DNA from: Pseudomonadota bacterium
Lineage (GTDB): Bacteria > Bdellovibrionota > Bdellovibrionia > Bdellovibrionales > JACTMU01
Direction: 5' to 3'
Assembly (NCBI GenBank): GCA_014584465.1
Contig: JACTMU010000083.1
Span: 1-64,000, forward strand
DNA: 64,000 nt
In this document: piece by piece, positions 32,287 to 42,103 of the stretch
Layout of the letters: each line of letters begins with the position of its first letter
How positions within the stretch are numbered: position 1 is the stretch's first letter
Notes under the pieces: generated by a model
Databases searched by the model: none
The model's input: only the letters and a program-made list of their open reading frames with translations
What the model was told of the DNA's origin: nothing
Program-made: the position numbers and the translations under genes

Positions 32287-33293
32287 CCTTGTGGAGTGAA
32301 CCATCTTTTTTTCTTTTGTTTGTTGTTTTGGGGTTGTCTGCAGTTTGGCTTTTTCTAAGAAGAAAGAAGAAGGATCGAGTGACCATTAAGGTCAGCGCAG
32401 TTGCAGACCTAAAAGCGGGTAGACGAGGTCTAAGATCTCATCTGGCCCACATTCCTTTGATCTTTAAGATCATCGGACTCGGGTTTGTAATCGTGGCATT
32501 GGCGAGGCCACAAAGAATGGATGTCAAAGAGTCTCGTGACGTGGAAGGTGTGGACATTGTGATTGCTTTGGATGTTTCTGATAGTATGTTGATCGAGGAC
32601 ATGGTTCCTGAGAACCGTTTGGAATCGGCCAAACTTACGATCAAGAGTTTCATTGAAGGAAGAAGATCGGATCGAATTGGACTTATTGTCTTCTCTGGAG
32701 AATCCTATACGAGAGTTCCTCTGACGCTGGATTATGAGAATCTTCTTCACAACTTGGCCACGGTCAAGACATCCAGCAACATCAAAATGGGAACGGCCAT
32801 TGGTGTTTCTATGGCCAACGCAGTTTCTCGACTTAAAGAGTCCACTGCTAAGAGTCGTGTGGTGATACTCTTGACCGATGGAGAGAGCAATACGGGAACC
32901 ATTGATCCCATGACCGCATTGAAGATTGCCATTGGATACGGCATTCGGATTTACACCATCGGTGTGGGTAAGGATGGGCAAGCCCAACTTCCAAGATACC
33001 AGAAGGATCAGTTGGGTCGGATGGTCAAAACGTATCAACCCATTCATAGCAAGGTCAACGAGGAGCTGCTCGGTCAGTATGCTGAACAGACGGGCGGTCG
33101 ATATTATCGTGCCATTAAGACCAAAAATCTAGAGGGGTTTTTTCAAGAGATTGACCAGTTGGAAAAGAGCAAGATCGATGTCAGCCAGTGGACGAAGTAT
33201 GTGGAACTCTTTCGAGACTATTTGGTTTGGGCGATCACAGTTTTTGTTGGTTCGATGATGCTCTCGGAATTTGTTTTGAGGAGGGGACCATGA
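32283..33293 (+). CDS. batA: BatA-like membrane vWA protein
   Basis: An N-terminal TM helix (FLLFVVLGLSAVWLFL), a second TM helix near 60 (IIGLGFVIVALARPQ), a vWA domain with intact MIDAS (IALDVSDSMLIEDM) and LLTDGESNTGTIDP, and a C-terminal TM helix give the standard BatA topology, with the vWA domain in the periplasm. Bat proteins are linked to envelope or oxidative stress tolerance in Bacteroides and Francisella. The gene overlaps both neighbours by 4 bp. Confidence 0.9.
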   Translation: MTLWSEPSFFLLFVVLGLSAVWLFLRRKKKDRVTIKVSAVADLKAGRRGLRSHLAHIPLIFKIIGLGFVIVALARPQRMDVKESRDVEGVDIVIALDVSDSMLIEDMVPENRLESAKLTIKSFIEGRRSDRIGLIVFSGESYTRVPLTLDYENLLHNLATVKTSSNIKMGTAIGVSMANAVSRLKESTAKSRVVILLTDGESNTGTIDPMTALKIAIGYGIRIYTIGVGKDGQAQLPRYQKDQLGRMVKTYQPIHSKVNEELLGQYAEQTGGRYYRAIKTKNLEGFFQEIDQLEKSKIDVSQWTKYVELFRDYLVWAITVFVGSMMLSEFVLRRGP

Positions 33294-34363
33294 ACATCCA
33301 TTGGGCACATCCAGAGGCACTTTGGCTCTTGGTCCTTGTGCCTGTGATCATGTTTGGATCGATTTGGATGCAAAGACGGTGGATTCGTCGCTTTGATAAA
33401 GCCTTTGGACCAAAGATCGCCTCTTTTTTGGTGGCATCCTACTCTCGTGGGAGAGGTTATTTGCGAATCAGCCTTGAAGGGGCAGCGCTTTTGTTTTTTC
33501 TTTTGGCTTATGCTCAGCCCCAAGTTGAAGATGGAAGGAAGGAGGTTAAGAGAAAGGGAGTTGAAATTGTGATTTGCGCAGATGTTTCTCAGAGCATGTT
33601 GGCTCAAGATGTGCGTCCTGATCGATTGACCCAAATGAAGATCGAATTGAATCGATTCCTCAATCTCTCTTCAGGGGATCGGATCGGCCTGATTGCTTTT
33701 GCAGGATCAGCGATTTTGCTTTCGCCCTTGACTCAAGACTCTTCGGCAATTCGGATGTACATCGACTCCCTGGGGGTTGATTCCGTTATGAATCAAGGGA
33801 CGGATTTCAGAAGAGTTTTGGAAGAGGCTTCGAAGGCCTTTGAGAGAGGCGGGGTGGACACCACCTCAGAGGAGAGTCGGGTCACACGAATGATCCTCAT
33901 TGCCTCTGACGGCGAAAATCATGAGAGTAAGGCTCTTGAGGCAGCTCGCACTCTTGCCGGTCAAGGAATTGGCATCTACACCTTGGCTTTTGGCTCCGAG
34001 GAAGGTGGAATGATTCCACAGTTGAGCGAAAAGGGAGACGTCCAGATAGGATTTAAGAAGGATTCTTCCGGAAAGACAGTGGTGTCCAAGGTCAATGTAG
34101 GTTTTTTGGAGGAGCTGGCACAAGAAGGGAAGGGCTCCTTTTATGTTTCAAGCCCAGGCGGTCCACAGATCACATCCTTGCGGGAACAGATCAATGGATT
34201 GGATCAATCCGATATTGAGGGGGACTTTGTGACGATTTATGCTGAAAGGTTTCAGATCCCACTTGTTGCAGGATGGATCTGCGCTTTAGGAGCTTTGCTT
34301 TTACGTCAGAGACGCAAAGAGGAGGGTCCGTGGCAAGGACGTTATGAGGTCGCTCATGCATAG
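33290..34363 (+). CDS. batB: BatB-like membrane vWA protein
   Basis: The true start is ATG at 33290 (MNIHWAHPEALWLLVLVP), overlapping the BatA stop as ATGA. N-terminal TM helices are followed by a vWA domain with ICADVSQSMLAQDVRPDRL (intact MIDAS), ILIASDGENHESKAL, and a C-terminal TM helix (IPLVAGWICALGALLL). It is the second of the paired Bat vWA proteins, which probably form a complex. The 3' end overlaps batC. Confidence 0.9.
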   Translation: MNIHWAHPEALWLLVLVPVIMFGSIWMQRRWIRRFDKAFGPKIASFLVASYSRGRGYLRISLEGAALLFFLLAYAQPQVEDGRKEVKRKGVEIVICADVSQSMLAQDVRPDRLTQMKIELNRFLNLSSGDRIGLIAFAGSAILLSPLTQDSSAIRMYIDSLGVDSVMNQGTDFRRVLEEASKAFERGGVDTTSEESRVTRMILIASDGENHESKALEAARTLAGQGIGIYTLAFGSEEGGMIPQLSEKGDVQIGFKKDSSGKTVVSKVNVGFLEELAQEGKGSFYVSSPGGPQITSLREQINGLDQSDIEGDFVTIYAERFQIPLVAGWICALGALLLRQRRKEEGPWQGRYEVAHA

Positions 34364-35084
34364 ACGCCAGGTGGGTAGACAAACAACTGAACTTTCGCCG
34401 TGGCCGACGAGCAGGACTCTTGTGCTCTTGTTCTGGATAGGGTCTCTTTTTTCATTTCAGGTATGGAGTCAAGAGCGTGAGGTTGAACTGGAGACGAGTT
34501 GGGCGCAGATCCTTCAGACGAGATCAAACAATCAGGGCGTTGAGAACTTGAGAAAGGATCGTCTCACAGATGCTCACGAGAGCTTTCTTAAAGCTCTCGA
34601 GCCAGATCCATTTCGGTCTGAGATTCACTTCAACTTGGGAGTCGTTTATGACAAGAGCGATGAGGTTGAGCGAGCTTTGGCTGAGTATCGAATGGCTGAC
34701 GAACTTTCTCAGAGTGATGAGATCAAATTTGCGGCGCGGTTCAATCAGGGATTTCTTTTGGGTCGCATGCAGAGGGTTGATGAGGCACTGCAGGCCTACC
34801 AAATGGCTTTGGCCATTCGACCCCATTCTCAGGAGGTTAAGACCAACATAGAGTTGTTGTTGAAGGGAGGAAGCGGTCAGGGAGGCGGAGATGGCAGATC
34901 CCAGAGTGAACCCCAAGGACCGGTTGAGAATCCGCCTCCGAACCAATATCAGGGGAATGATCTTAAACCCGACGACGTCCGAAAGATCTTTGAAGAGTTG
35001 GATCGACAGGAGAAGAGAGTTCGGGCCAAAGAGGAGGAGTCGAAGAATCAGGGACAGGAGAGTTCAAATGGCAAAGATTGGTAG
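34344..35084 (+). CDS. batC: BatC-like TPR protein
   Basis: After a hydrophobic N-terminal signal (TLVLLFWIGSLFSFQVWS) there are about three tetratricopeptide repeats, for example SFLKALEPDPFRSEIHFNLG and ALQAYQMALAIRPHSQEVK. A Gly/Gln/Pro-rich tail ends in a charged helix. This is the BatC pattern. The start overlaps the batB end by 20 bp and the 3' end overlaps batD by 17 bp. The TPRs likely organise the BatA/B/D complex in the periplasm. Confidence 0.85.
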   Translation: MRSLMHRRQVGRQTTELSPWPTSRTLVLLFWIGSLFSFQVWSQEREVELETSWAQILQTRSNNQGVENLRKDRLTDAHESFLKALEPDPFRSEIHFNLGVVYDKSDEVERALAEYRMADELSQSDEIKFAARFNQGFLLGRMQRVDEALQAYQMALAIRPHSQEVKTNIELLLKGGSGQGGGDGRSQSEPQGPVENPPPNQYQGNDLKPDDVRKIFEELDRQEKRVRAKEEESKNQGQESSNGKDW

Positions 35085-36957
35085 GACTTTGTCAGGAGCA
35101 CTTAGCCTGAATAGGGTCATGGTTCTCTTTGTGACGCTTTTGGGGGTTGTTGAGGCGCAAGCTCGTGTGAGCGTCAACGCGATGGTCGATCGAAACGAGA
35201 TCTCCATTTCAGAGACATTGACATTGACGGTGTCCGTTGCAGCTGAGGAGGGGACGCAAATTCAAGATCCAAGAGTCCCATTGAAGTCCGAGTTCGACTT
35301 GATTCAGACTGGTTCTGAGTCTCAGCTTCAGAGCCTCTTTTTGGATCAACGCTTTACGGTTTTAAGGAATCAGCAGTTTCATTTTCAACTGCGACCCAAA
35401 AGGATCGGAAAGTTCTCTTTGGGACCCATCGAGGTTTTGGTGGATTCAAAGGTGTACAAGACCCCCTCTCTTGAAGTCTCAGTCGTGGCAGGTCAAAATC
35501 GAAGAGGCGTGGAACCACGCAAAGAAGAATCTGGTGATGCTTCTGAAGATGATCTCTTTGCGGACCTATTGAAGAGGGCGCCCATACCATTTCAGCTTCA
35601 ACCTGATGGCGTTGAGAACGAACCCTTTTTCATCTCGCTCGAAATGGAAAAGAGAGAGGTCTATGTTGCTGAGGAGATGGTTGTAAGTTGGTATCTTTAC
35701 ACTCAAGGAAACCTTCATGAGTTTGATGCACTCAAATACCCAGAGCTCAAAGACTTCTGGAAGGAAGACATTGAGATGCCAACACAATTTACATTTCAAC
35801 AGGCCATCGTGAATGGGGCACTTCATCGTAAAGCACTTATTGCAAAGTACGCGTTGTTTCCAATGAGAGAGGGGAGGTTGGAGGTTGATGCTTTTAAGGC
35901 AAAGTGCAAGGTTTCGTTTGGAAATTTTGGACTGTTTGGAGATTTGCGAAATGTGATTCGCTCAAGTCGACCCGTTGAGGTCACGGTTCGTCCACTTCCC
36001 TTAGAGGGTAAGCCAGAATTCTTTTCCGGAGGAGTCGGAGATTTTACTCTGAAGACAGCCTTGGAGGCTGAGGAAGTCCAGGTGGATCAACCCTTTCTAC
36101 TGACCGTTACCATTCAGGGTCGTGGGAATGCCAAGTTGATCGATCTTCCCAAGATTGAGTGGCCAGACGGGATAGAGCTCTATGAGATGAAGGATGAATC
36201 GAAGTACTCCAAGGATTTTTCAAGTTATCGGAAATTTCAGATCTATTTGATCCCCAAAAGAGGTGGGAATATGGATCTTCCGGTCATTCGTTTGGCTTAC
36301 TTTGACCCTCAAAGAGAGCGCTATTTTGTAAAGGAGAGTCAGCCTCTTCGAGTGACGGTGACTGGAGCACCCAGTCCGGTGGAACAAAACGACAAGGTAC
36401 CGTCCGACTCAATGACCGAGAAGTCGGTCGAATACAATCTTGAACCCGCACTTTACGAACCCCTCAGTTCGAGCAGACCTTTGACTCAGAGGTGGCCCTT
36501 TTGGGTTGCCTTTTATCTCGTCCTGGTGATCGTACTTCTGATTCGAGCCAAAGTGGTGCTTAAAGATCTGGATCAGAAGGGGGAACTTTGTCGAAGAATT
36601 CGAGTGACACGAAAGGATATGTTGTCTGCAATGGAGCGATCGGAATGGCGCTCGGTCGGCACAAAGGGGGTCAACTTGATCTATGAAATCATGGGTCATG
36701 TCTCCTCTACAGGTGGGAGTTATCTGGAGGTCTCGAAGCTCTTTCTTCATTCGCCACCAAGTGTTCGCAGAGAACTTGGCCAGACCATTGGCTCGGGGCT
36801 TGAATTTTTCTACACTTTGGGGTTTGGACCAGATGTGTCGACCCAGGGATTTCGCGATCGGCGAATCTTGAAAAAGAGAATTTTGGAGTTGGAAGGGACA
36901 ATGCTAAGAGCCGTCGATTTGATACTTTCAGAAACATCTTTGGGGGATTTGAAGTAA
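35068..36957 (+). CDS. batD: BatD-like periplasmic/membrane protein
   Basis: ATG at 35068 follows GGAG inside the end of batC and opens a signal peptide (VMVLFVTLLGVVEAQA). The long extracytoplasmic part consists of immunoglobulin-like beta domains typical of BatD (VSVNAMVDRNEISISETLTL, FHFQLRPKRIGKFSLGPIEV, LLTVTIQGRGNAKLIDLPKI). A TM helix near residues 480-500 (WPFWVAFYLVLVIVLLI) and a cytoplasmic helical domain follow. At 629 residues it is full length. It is followed with no gap by the lytic transglycosylase gene. Confidence 0.88.
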   Translation: MAKIGRTLSGALSLNRVMVLFVTLLGVVEAQARVSVNAMVDRNEISISETLTLTVSVAAEEGTQIQDPRVPLKSEFDLIQTGSESQLQSLFLDQRFTVLRNQQFHFQLRPKRIGKFSLGPIEVLVDSKVYKTPSLEVSVVAGQNRRGVEPRKEESGDASEDDLFADLLKRAPIPFQLQPDGVENEPFFISLEMEKREVYVAEEMVVSWYLYTQGNLHEFDALKYPELKDFWKEDIEMPTQFTFQQAIVNGALHRKALIAKYALFPMREGRLEVDAFKAKCKVSFGNFGLFGDLRNVIRSSRPVEVTVRPLPLEGKPEFFSGGVGDFTLKTALEAEEVQVDQPFLLTVTIQGRGNAKLIDLPKIEWPDGIELYEMKDESKYSKDFSSYRKFQIYLIPKRGGNMDLPVIRLAYFDPQRERYFVKESQPLRVTVTGAPSPVEQNDKVPSDSMTEKSVEYNLEPALYEPLSSSRPLTQRWPFWVAFYLVLVIVLLIRAKVVLKDLDQKGELCRRIRVTRKDMLSAMERSEWRSVGTKGVNLIYEIMGHVSSTGGSYLEVSKLFLHSPPSVRRELGQTIGSGLEFFYTLGFGPDVSTQGFRDRRILKKRILELEGTMLRAVDLILSETSLGDLK

Positions 36958-39240
36958 ATGAGGAAAAATTTAAATTGTAAAGTGATGTTCTTTTTTCTGT
37001 CGTTTTCTTTTTCAATTCAACCATCCATGAGTTTTGCAAAGATCCGTTCGGTGAAGTTCAGCTTAGATCATGAGATTAAGCCCTCTCGTTGGATGTTTGG
37101 TGGTCAGGTGCCGAAGGCGTCACCACAAAGGGAGTTGGCACTTGCAAAGCGTGCGTTCAAGGAGGAGAGGTATAAGGATTGCCTCTCGGAGATCGAGAAG
37201 ATCAAAGGAAAGGCGAAGATCATAGAACCATGGGTGGTGCAGACGGAACTAAGGTGCGCTCAGCGTCGGATCGGCAACAGTACAAACGCCTCAGATCTTC
37301 TGAGTTTGAGGCTTAAAGCTGTGGAGAATCATCCAGAATGGCTCTTGGTTGGTCCCTATTCGGAGAGTCTGAAAAAGATCTACGTTGGAGCGAAGTTGGT
37401 GCTTCTAGAGAGTGATTTGAGAGAGAATCGTTCGAGGGCCTGGGGAGCCATTGATGATCTACTGAAAAAGATCAGCTGGTTCTCAAATGAAGAGCGAGCA
37501 CGTTTTTTCGAACTTGGTGGAAAGTTGGCCTTTGCGGAGCAAAAAGGTGACATCGCCGAGGCGTTTTTTAGAAGAAGTTTGCAGGAGGTTGATTCACGAG
37601 AACTTCGAGAGAGGTTGAAGTCACTGAGGATCGCGGTTGAGCCCCAAACATCCACCCAAGTGCGTTCTGTGCCGGTGGGGAATGAGGAGTTTGAGGCAAG
37701 TCGAGCAGAGCGAGACCTGGTCACTCGAATGAACGTGTCACTTAGAGCAGGAGACTTTGTCGCAGTTGTCGAAGATGGCGTCAAGCTTCTCTTGGATTTT
37801 CCAGGAGGTCGACGAGCTCAATGGGCTGCAGATCGAATGAAAGAGGTGCTGCTGACCGTGGTCAGCAGAAACAGCGAAGAGTATGAGTTTATACAGAGTC
37901 GTATGCTTTTGCAGATGGAAAAGGTCGATGCCGATCGCCTGTATGATTGGGCAAAGGTTCTCTATCAAAGAGGCTATTATAAGAAGTCACTCTATTTGGC
38001 ACAGAAGGCATTGCCAAAGTTTGGTACAACTCCTCGTTCCACAGCCCCCCTTAAGTTGATCTCCCAGGCAGCTCACTGCCTTGGTGAGTGGGGCATCGCG
38101 GTGGAGTCGAACAACATCATCGTAGATAAGCATGCTGGAACCCCAGAGGCTGTTGAGAGCCTGTTTGATCTTGGGGTGATTCAACTTAGAAGAGGCGAGT
38201 ACTCTGCCGCCACTTCCTATTTTGAAAAACTTCTGGTGACCCCTCAGTCCGAGAAGTGGGAGTATCCCACTCTGTACTGGCTCTATCGAAGTTTGGATAA
38301 GATGAAGTCGGATCGAAAGCAGGAGTACATGGAGAGACTTCTTAAGAGATATCCTCTGACCTACTATGGCTTGCGTGCCCTTGCCGACAAAGGTGGAGGC
38401 AAGATCACCATGCAGTTCAGCACGATTGCAAAGAGTCAGCGTGAGTGGGTTCAATGGATGAGTGATGAGGAATTTCGCAGTTGGGAACGGTTTTTGATGC
38501 TGGTTGAAGCGGGATGGTTTGAAGAATCACGTGAGGAGATCAGGAGTCTCTCCTTTCCTCAAAGTGATGTTGGAAAACTCTTTTTGGCTAAGATTTGGGG
38601 AGTCGCATTTGCATATCCCGAAACATTGCGATTGTCGAACGAGGTCTGGGATCGAAGCATCGATTTTTCGAAGTCAGAATATCTGAAGATTGGTTTTCCT
38701 AGAGAATTTGATCAATTGATCGATAAGTACGCAAAGAGTCGAAATTTGGTGCCTAACTCCATTCGAGCCGTGATTCGTCAGGAGAGCAGTTATCAAATCG
38801 ATGCGATCAGTCCCATGGGAGCACTTGGCTTGATGCAGATTTTACCTTCAACCGCCAAAGAGATTGCGCAAAACCTAAGTCAAAAGACATTTTCCAATGA
38901 GCAGCTCTATGATCCTGATGTCAACATTCGTTTTGGAAACTACTATTTGTCTCAACTGCTCAAGAAATATGAGAACCATTTTGGAATTGCATTGGCTGCC
39001 TACAACTCAGGCATTGGCCGAATGAATCGTTGGATTGATGAATGTTCCAATCGAAAGGAGTTGATGACGCGTGAGTCGGAATCGACAGTTGGATTTAGTG
39101 ATCTATGGATGGACGAGATTCCTTGGTCCGAAACGAGCTTTTATGTAAAGGCCGTGCTTCGAAATTGGATCCTCTATGAGCTTCTGGAGAAAGGTCAGAT
39201 CGAGCTCCCAGTGGCTCTTTGGGCCAGAAATCACGAATGA
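36958..39240 (+). CDS. soluble lytic murein transglycosylase (Slt-like)
   Basis: The enzyme cleaves the MurNAc-GlcNAc bond of peptidoglycan with formation of 1,6-anhydroMurNAc. After a signal peptide (MFFFLSFSFSIQPSMSFA) comes a ~550-residue helical, TPR-like superhelix as in Slt70. The C-terminal SLT domain has the catalytic Glu in AVIRQESSYQIDAISPMGA, then GLMQILPSTAKEIA and ALAAYNSGIGRMNRW. The ATG directly follows the batD stop, so a peptidoglycan lyase is part of the MoxR/Bat operon. That suggests the Bat complex here is connected with cell-wall turnover. Confidence 0.93.
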   Translation: MRKNLNCKVMFFFLSFSFSIQPSMSFAKIRSVKFSLDHEIKPSRWMFGGQVPKASPQRELALAKRAFKEERYKDCLSEIEKIKGKAKIIEPWVVQTELRCAQRRIGNSTNASDLLSLRLKAVENHPEWLLVGPYSESLKKIYVGAKLVLLESDLRENRSRAWGAIDDLLKKISWFSNEERARFFELGGKLAFAEQKGDIAEAFFRRSLQEVDSRELRERLKSLRIAVEPQTSTQVRSVPVGNEEFEASRAERDLVTRMNVSLRAGDFVAVVEDGVKLLLDFPGGRRAQWAADRMKEVLLTVVSRNSEEYEFIQSRMLLQMEKVDADRLYDWAKVLYQRGYYKKSLYLAQKALPKFGTTPRSTAPLKLISQAAHCLGEWGIAVESNNIIVDKHAGTPEAVESLFDLGVIQLRRGEYSAATSYFEKLLVTPQSEKWEYPTLYWLYRSLDKMKSDRKQEYMERLLKRYPLTYYGLRALADKGGGKITMQFSTIAKSQREWVQWMSDEEFRSWERFLMLVEAGWFEESREEIRSLSFPQSDVGKLFLAKIWGVAFAYPETLRLSNEVWDRSIDFSKSEYLKIGFPREFDQLIDKYAKSRNLVPNSIRAVIRQESSYQIDAISPMGALGLMQILPSTAKEIAQNLSQKTFSNEQLYDPDVNIRFGNYYLSQLLKKYENHFGIALAAYNSGIGRMNRWIDECSNRKELMTRESESTVGFSDLWMDEIPWSETSFYVKAVLRNWILYELLEKGQIELPVALWARNHE

Positions 39241-39368
39241 AGCGTTAGGATGGAGGTGGGGTGTCAATGAACTATTCAAACCTTATTTTTCTGACACGGT
39301 TGATCGATGCCGGAAGGTGGGCTACAATAATAGTGAGAGCAACTTGGTTCCCTTAATGAGGAGGAGAA

Positions 39369-40778
39369 GTGAAGAGAACACTACTTGTTTTTCATCTGCT
39401 TTGGATTTCAGCATGTGGACATTTGCAGCGAAGTCATTTGGATGCGGGTGAAGAGAGAACTCTTAGTGAGAAACAGAGTGAGACCTCGGTGGATGGTTCC
39501 AGTGGTGAGAAACCTGTTGTGTCAACCGAAGGGGTTGTTCCCGATTTTGATAAGAGTGCGAAGGAGTCCGAGATACCTCATGAAGTGAACGACCTTGTTG
39601 AGAAGTGGCTTGCCTACTATCAGGGACGCGGGCGCGGCCACATGACTCGTTATCTTGAGAGATCGACACGCTATTTACCCCTCATGAAGGAGATCTTGGC
39701 AAGCGAAGGATTGCCGACGGATCTTGTCTATGTGGCGTTGATCGAATCTGGTTTTGCCTCGGCAGCGCAGAGTCGCGCTCGAGCTGTTGGGTATTGGCAG
39801 TTCATTGCCGGTACGGGTCGCCTGTATGGGTTGAAAATGGGTCAATTTATCGACGAGAGGCGAGATCCTATTCTTTCCACTCAGGCCGCAGCAAAGTATC
39901 TGAAAGCCCTTTATGCGGTCTTTGGTGATTGGTATTTGGCGATCGCGGCCTACAACTCTGGAGAAAATCGAATTCAACGTGTCATCATGAAACATTACAC
40001 GCGAGATTTTTGGAGTTTGGCTAAAGCTCGTAGCTTGCCTAAGGAGACCATCAATTATGTACCCAAGTATTTGGCGGCAAGATTGATTGCTCAAAATCCA
40101 GGCAAATATGGATTTCGAGATTTGGATTATCAGCCCGCTTTTGAATTTGATGAGATCGAAGTGCATCAATCGGTGAATCTCAAGGATTTAGCCACGGAGT
40201 TGGGTGTTGATTATAGTGAAATCAAACGACTCAATCCGGCCTATCTTAGAAATTTTGCACCAGCGATTGCGAGAAAGGCTCTTGTGTTGCGCGTGCCACA
40301 AGGAATGAAGGATGTTTCAAAGGTCGCGGTCGAAAAGTGTTACATGTCTGATAGGAAAGTGGTTGCCGAGCTAGAGAAGGATTTTTTCTATTATCGTGTT
40401 CACCGTGGCGACAACCTTGGAGGTATTGCTCGAAAGTATAGGACCACGATCCCCGAGCTCTGCCGTCTCAACAACTTAAGCCGAAGGTCCGTTCTACGGA
40501 TTGGGCAGCAGTTGCAGGTGCCAATCAAGGGTGAGGTGCGAGTTGCAGCCTCGTCCAGCTCGCCCAAGATTAAAGAACCTGCTCCTCGAAGGGAGAGGGT
40601 CGCTTCTCAGGAAGAGATTGATCAAGAAAAGCGGTATCGGGTTCGTCGGGGCGACACTTTGATTCATATTGCAAAGAAATTTGGTGTCTCATTGATCAAC
40701 CTGACTCAGAGAAATCAGATCCGAAAACACTCTCGATTGATTGCAGGTTCAACACTCATTATCCCAGTCATTGATTGA
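39369..40778 (+). CDS. mltD: membrane-bound lytic transglycosylase D-like lipoprotein with two LysM domains
   Basis: GTG at 39369 follows GGAGG. The N-terminus (LLVFHLLWISAC) is a lipoprotein signal with lipobox ISAC. The family 1D SLT domain (~residues 95-220) has LVYVALIESGFASAAQSRAR with catalytic Glu, then AVGYWQFIAGTGRLYGL and AIAAYNSGENRI. Two LysM domains follow (YYRVHRGDNLGGIARKY and RYRVRRGDTLIHIAKKF), binding peptidoglycan glycan chains. The stop overlaps the start of the next gene (TTGA). It is the second transglycosylase in a row. Confidence 0.94.
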   Translation: MKRTLLVFHLLWISACGHLQRSHLDAGEERTLSEKQSETSVDGSSGEKPVVSTEGVVPDFDKSAKESEIPHEVNDLVEKWLAYYQGRGRGHMTRYLERSTRYLPLMKEILASEGLPTDLVYVALIESGFASAAQSRARAVGYWQFIAGTGRLYGLKMGQFIDERRDPILSTQAAAKYLKALYAVFGDWYLAIAAYNSGENRIQRVIMKHYTRDFWSLAKARSLPKETINYVPKYLAARLIAQNPGKYGFRDLDYQPAFEFDEIEVHQSVNLKDLATELGVDYSEIKRLNPAYLRNFAPAIARKALVLRVPQGMKDVSKVAVEKCYMSDRKVVAELEKDFFYYRVHRGDNLGGIARKYRTTIPELCRLNNLSRRSVLRIGQQLQVPIKGEVRVAASSSSPKIKEPAPRRERVASQEEIDQEKRYRVRRGDTLIHIAKKFGVSLINLTQRNQIRKHSRLIAGSTLIIPVID

Positions 40779-41914
40779 AACTGAGTCAAGTCTTGTCCAT
40801 TTTAGTGATGGTCTTAGGAGGTACGTCGGCTCTCGGTTTTGAGGCGATGACCTACAATGTGGGTTTGGCCTATGGATATGTTGATTTCGCACGTGAACGC
40901 AGGGTTGAACTTGTTCGTCACCTTAGAGAAAGTGGAGTTGATCTCCTTTGTCTTCAGGAGGTTTGGTCCAAAGAGGATCAGGACTATTTTGCTCAAGAGT
41001 TGGGTTACCCCTATGTAGCGTATGGATTGATCGAGCAGGATTTTGTCTCAAGTTCGCCGGCATGCCATTGGAGTGATCTGTTTGGTGAGCAGGGAATTCT
41101 GAGCTGCATTTGGTCGAAATGTCGAAGTCAAAGCGGGAGCAACTTTACCGATTGCACATTGAATCAGTGTGCAGATGAGTTCAAATGGCTCGCAGCAAAT
41201 CACAAGGAGTGTTCTCAAACTCTAAGTGCTCAAGTTGGAGTGTCACCTTTGATCAGTATTTTTCGAATGCTCAATCCATTTTCGCGACCAGGACGATTTG
41301 CCTATAAGGGTTCAACAGGTCTGATGCTTTTGTCCAAGGTACCATTTTCAAAGCAAGAGAGTTTTGATATGCGCTCTCTTTCCACAACGACTCATCGAGG
41401 TGCTCTGTTGGCTCAAGTTCATGATGGGCAGAGAGAAATTTTCATTGGTTGCACTCACCTCACGGCCGATCTGAAAAATGTGCCCTACGCTGGTCATCAC
41501 CAGAGCTGGGAACTTGAAAATGTCGCTCAGGCGGATGCTTTGATTCTTAAGATGGACTCCTTCGGGGCCAGTGGTCCTCAGCTCTTGATGGGAGATTTCA
41601 ATTGTGGTTTTTTGGGACGAGGATTGGATGCTGAGTTTGAGAAGTCTTGCAACAGGTTCATCCAACACGGCTACTTGGATTCCGACGTCTCTGTCGGAGT
41701 GAATTGCTCTTTTTGTTCTGACAACAGTTTGACCAAGTCGAAGACCAACGTCAGGATCGATCATATCTTTGTGAAAAATTTACAGGGCGCCAAAGAGTTT
41801 CGGTCTAAAGTGTCGATGGAGCAGCCCATTCATCTGGAAATTGATGGAAAACCCGTGTCCACCTACCTTTCTGATCATTTTGGCATCCGCTTGAATACGG
41901 AGCCAACGGACTGA
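40775..41914 (+). CDS. secreted endonuclease/exonuclease/phosphatase-fold protein with Cys-rich insert
   Basis: TTG at 40775 overlaps the mltD stop; a signal peptide follows (VLSILVMVLGGTSALG). The EEP fold is clear: AMTYNVGLAYG (N28), LLCLQEVWSKED (E62), LLMGDFNCGFLG, RIDHIFVK and LSDHFGIRL, which supply the metal and catalytic Asn/Glu/Asp/His. Residues ~97-146 hold an insertion with six cysteines (C97, C111, C116, C127, C132, C146), probably disulfide-stabilised. Exported members include nucleases and sphingomyelinases; the substrate cannot be told here. Coupling to mltD suggests release of a hydrolase together with wall cutting. Confidence 0.85.
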   Translation: MKLSQVLSILVMVLGGTSALGFEAMTYNVGLAYGYVDFARERRVELVRHLRESGVDLLCLQEVWSKEDQDYFAQELGYPYVAYGLIEQDFVSSSPACHWSDLFGEQGILSCIWSKCRSQSGSNFTDCTLNQCADEFKWLAANHKECSQTLSAQVGVSPLISIFRMLNPFSRPGRFAYKGSTGLMLLSKVPFSKQESFDMRSLSTTTHRGALLAQVHDGQREIFIGCTHLTADLKNVPYAGHHQSWELENVAQADALILKMDSFGASGPQLLMGDFNCGFLGRGLDAEFEKSCNRFIQHGYLDSDVSVGVNCSFCSDNSLTKSKTNVRIDHIFVKNLQGAKEFRSKVSMEQPIHLEIDGKPVSTYLSDHFGIRLNTEPTD

Positions 41915-42044
41915 AACGGCGTCGGAGACTGGGAAAAGAGCTCAAAGTTGTCATCAAAACTCATTTGAATGACAAAAATGGTCATTGAATTTCTTAAATA
42001 GTTGTCTCATCTCATTGCAGTTTGCTTTTCAGTTGTCAAAAAGA

Positions 42045-42060
42045 TTGGCACTCTTCTTGT
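42045..42060 (+). promoter_or_regulatory. sigma-54-like -24/-12 promoter
   Basis: TTGGCAC-TCTTC-TTGT has GG and GT elements exactly 10 bp apart, matching the -24/-12 consensus except for GT instead of GC at -12. The predicted start of transcription lies near 42071 and the start codon at 42104, which fits. No activator-binding site was identified. Confidence 0.45.
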
Positions 42061-42103
42061 AATGGTTCTCATTTGGAGAGCGGAAGCCAAAAAAGGGGGC
42101 CCA

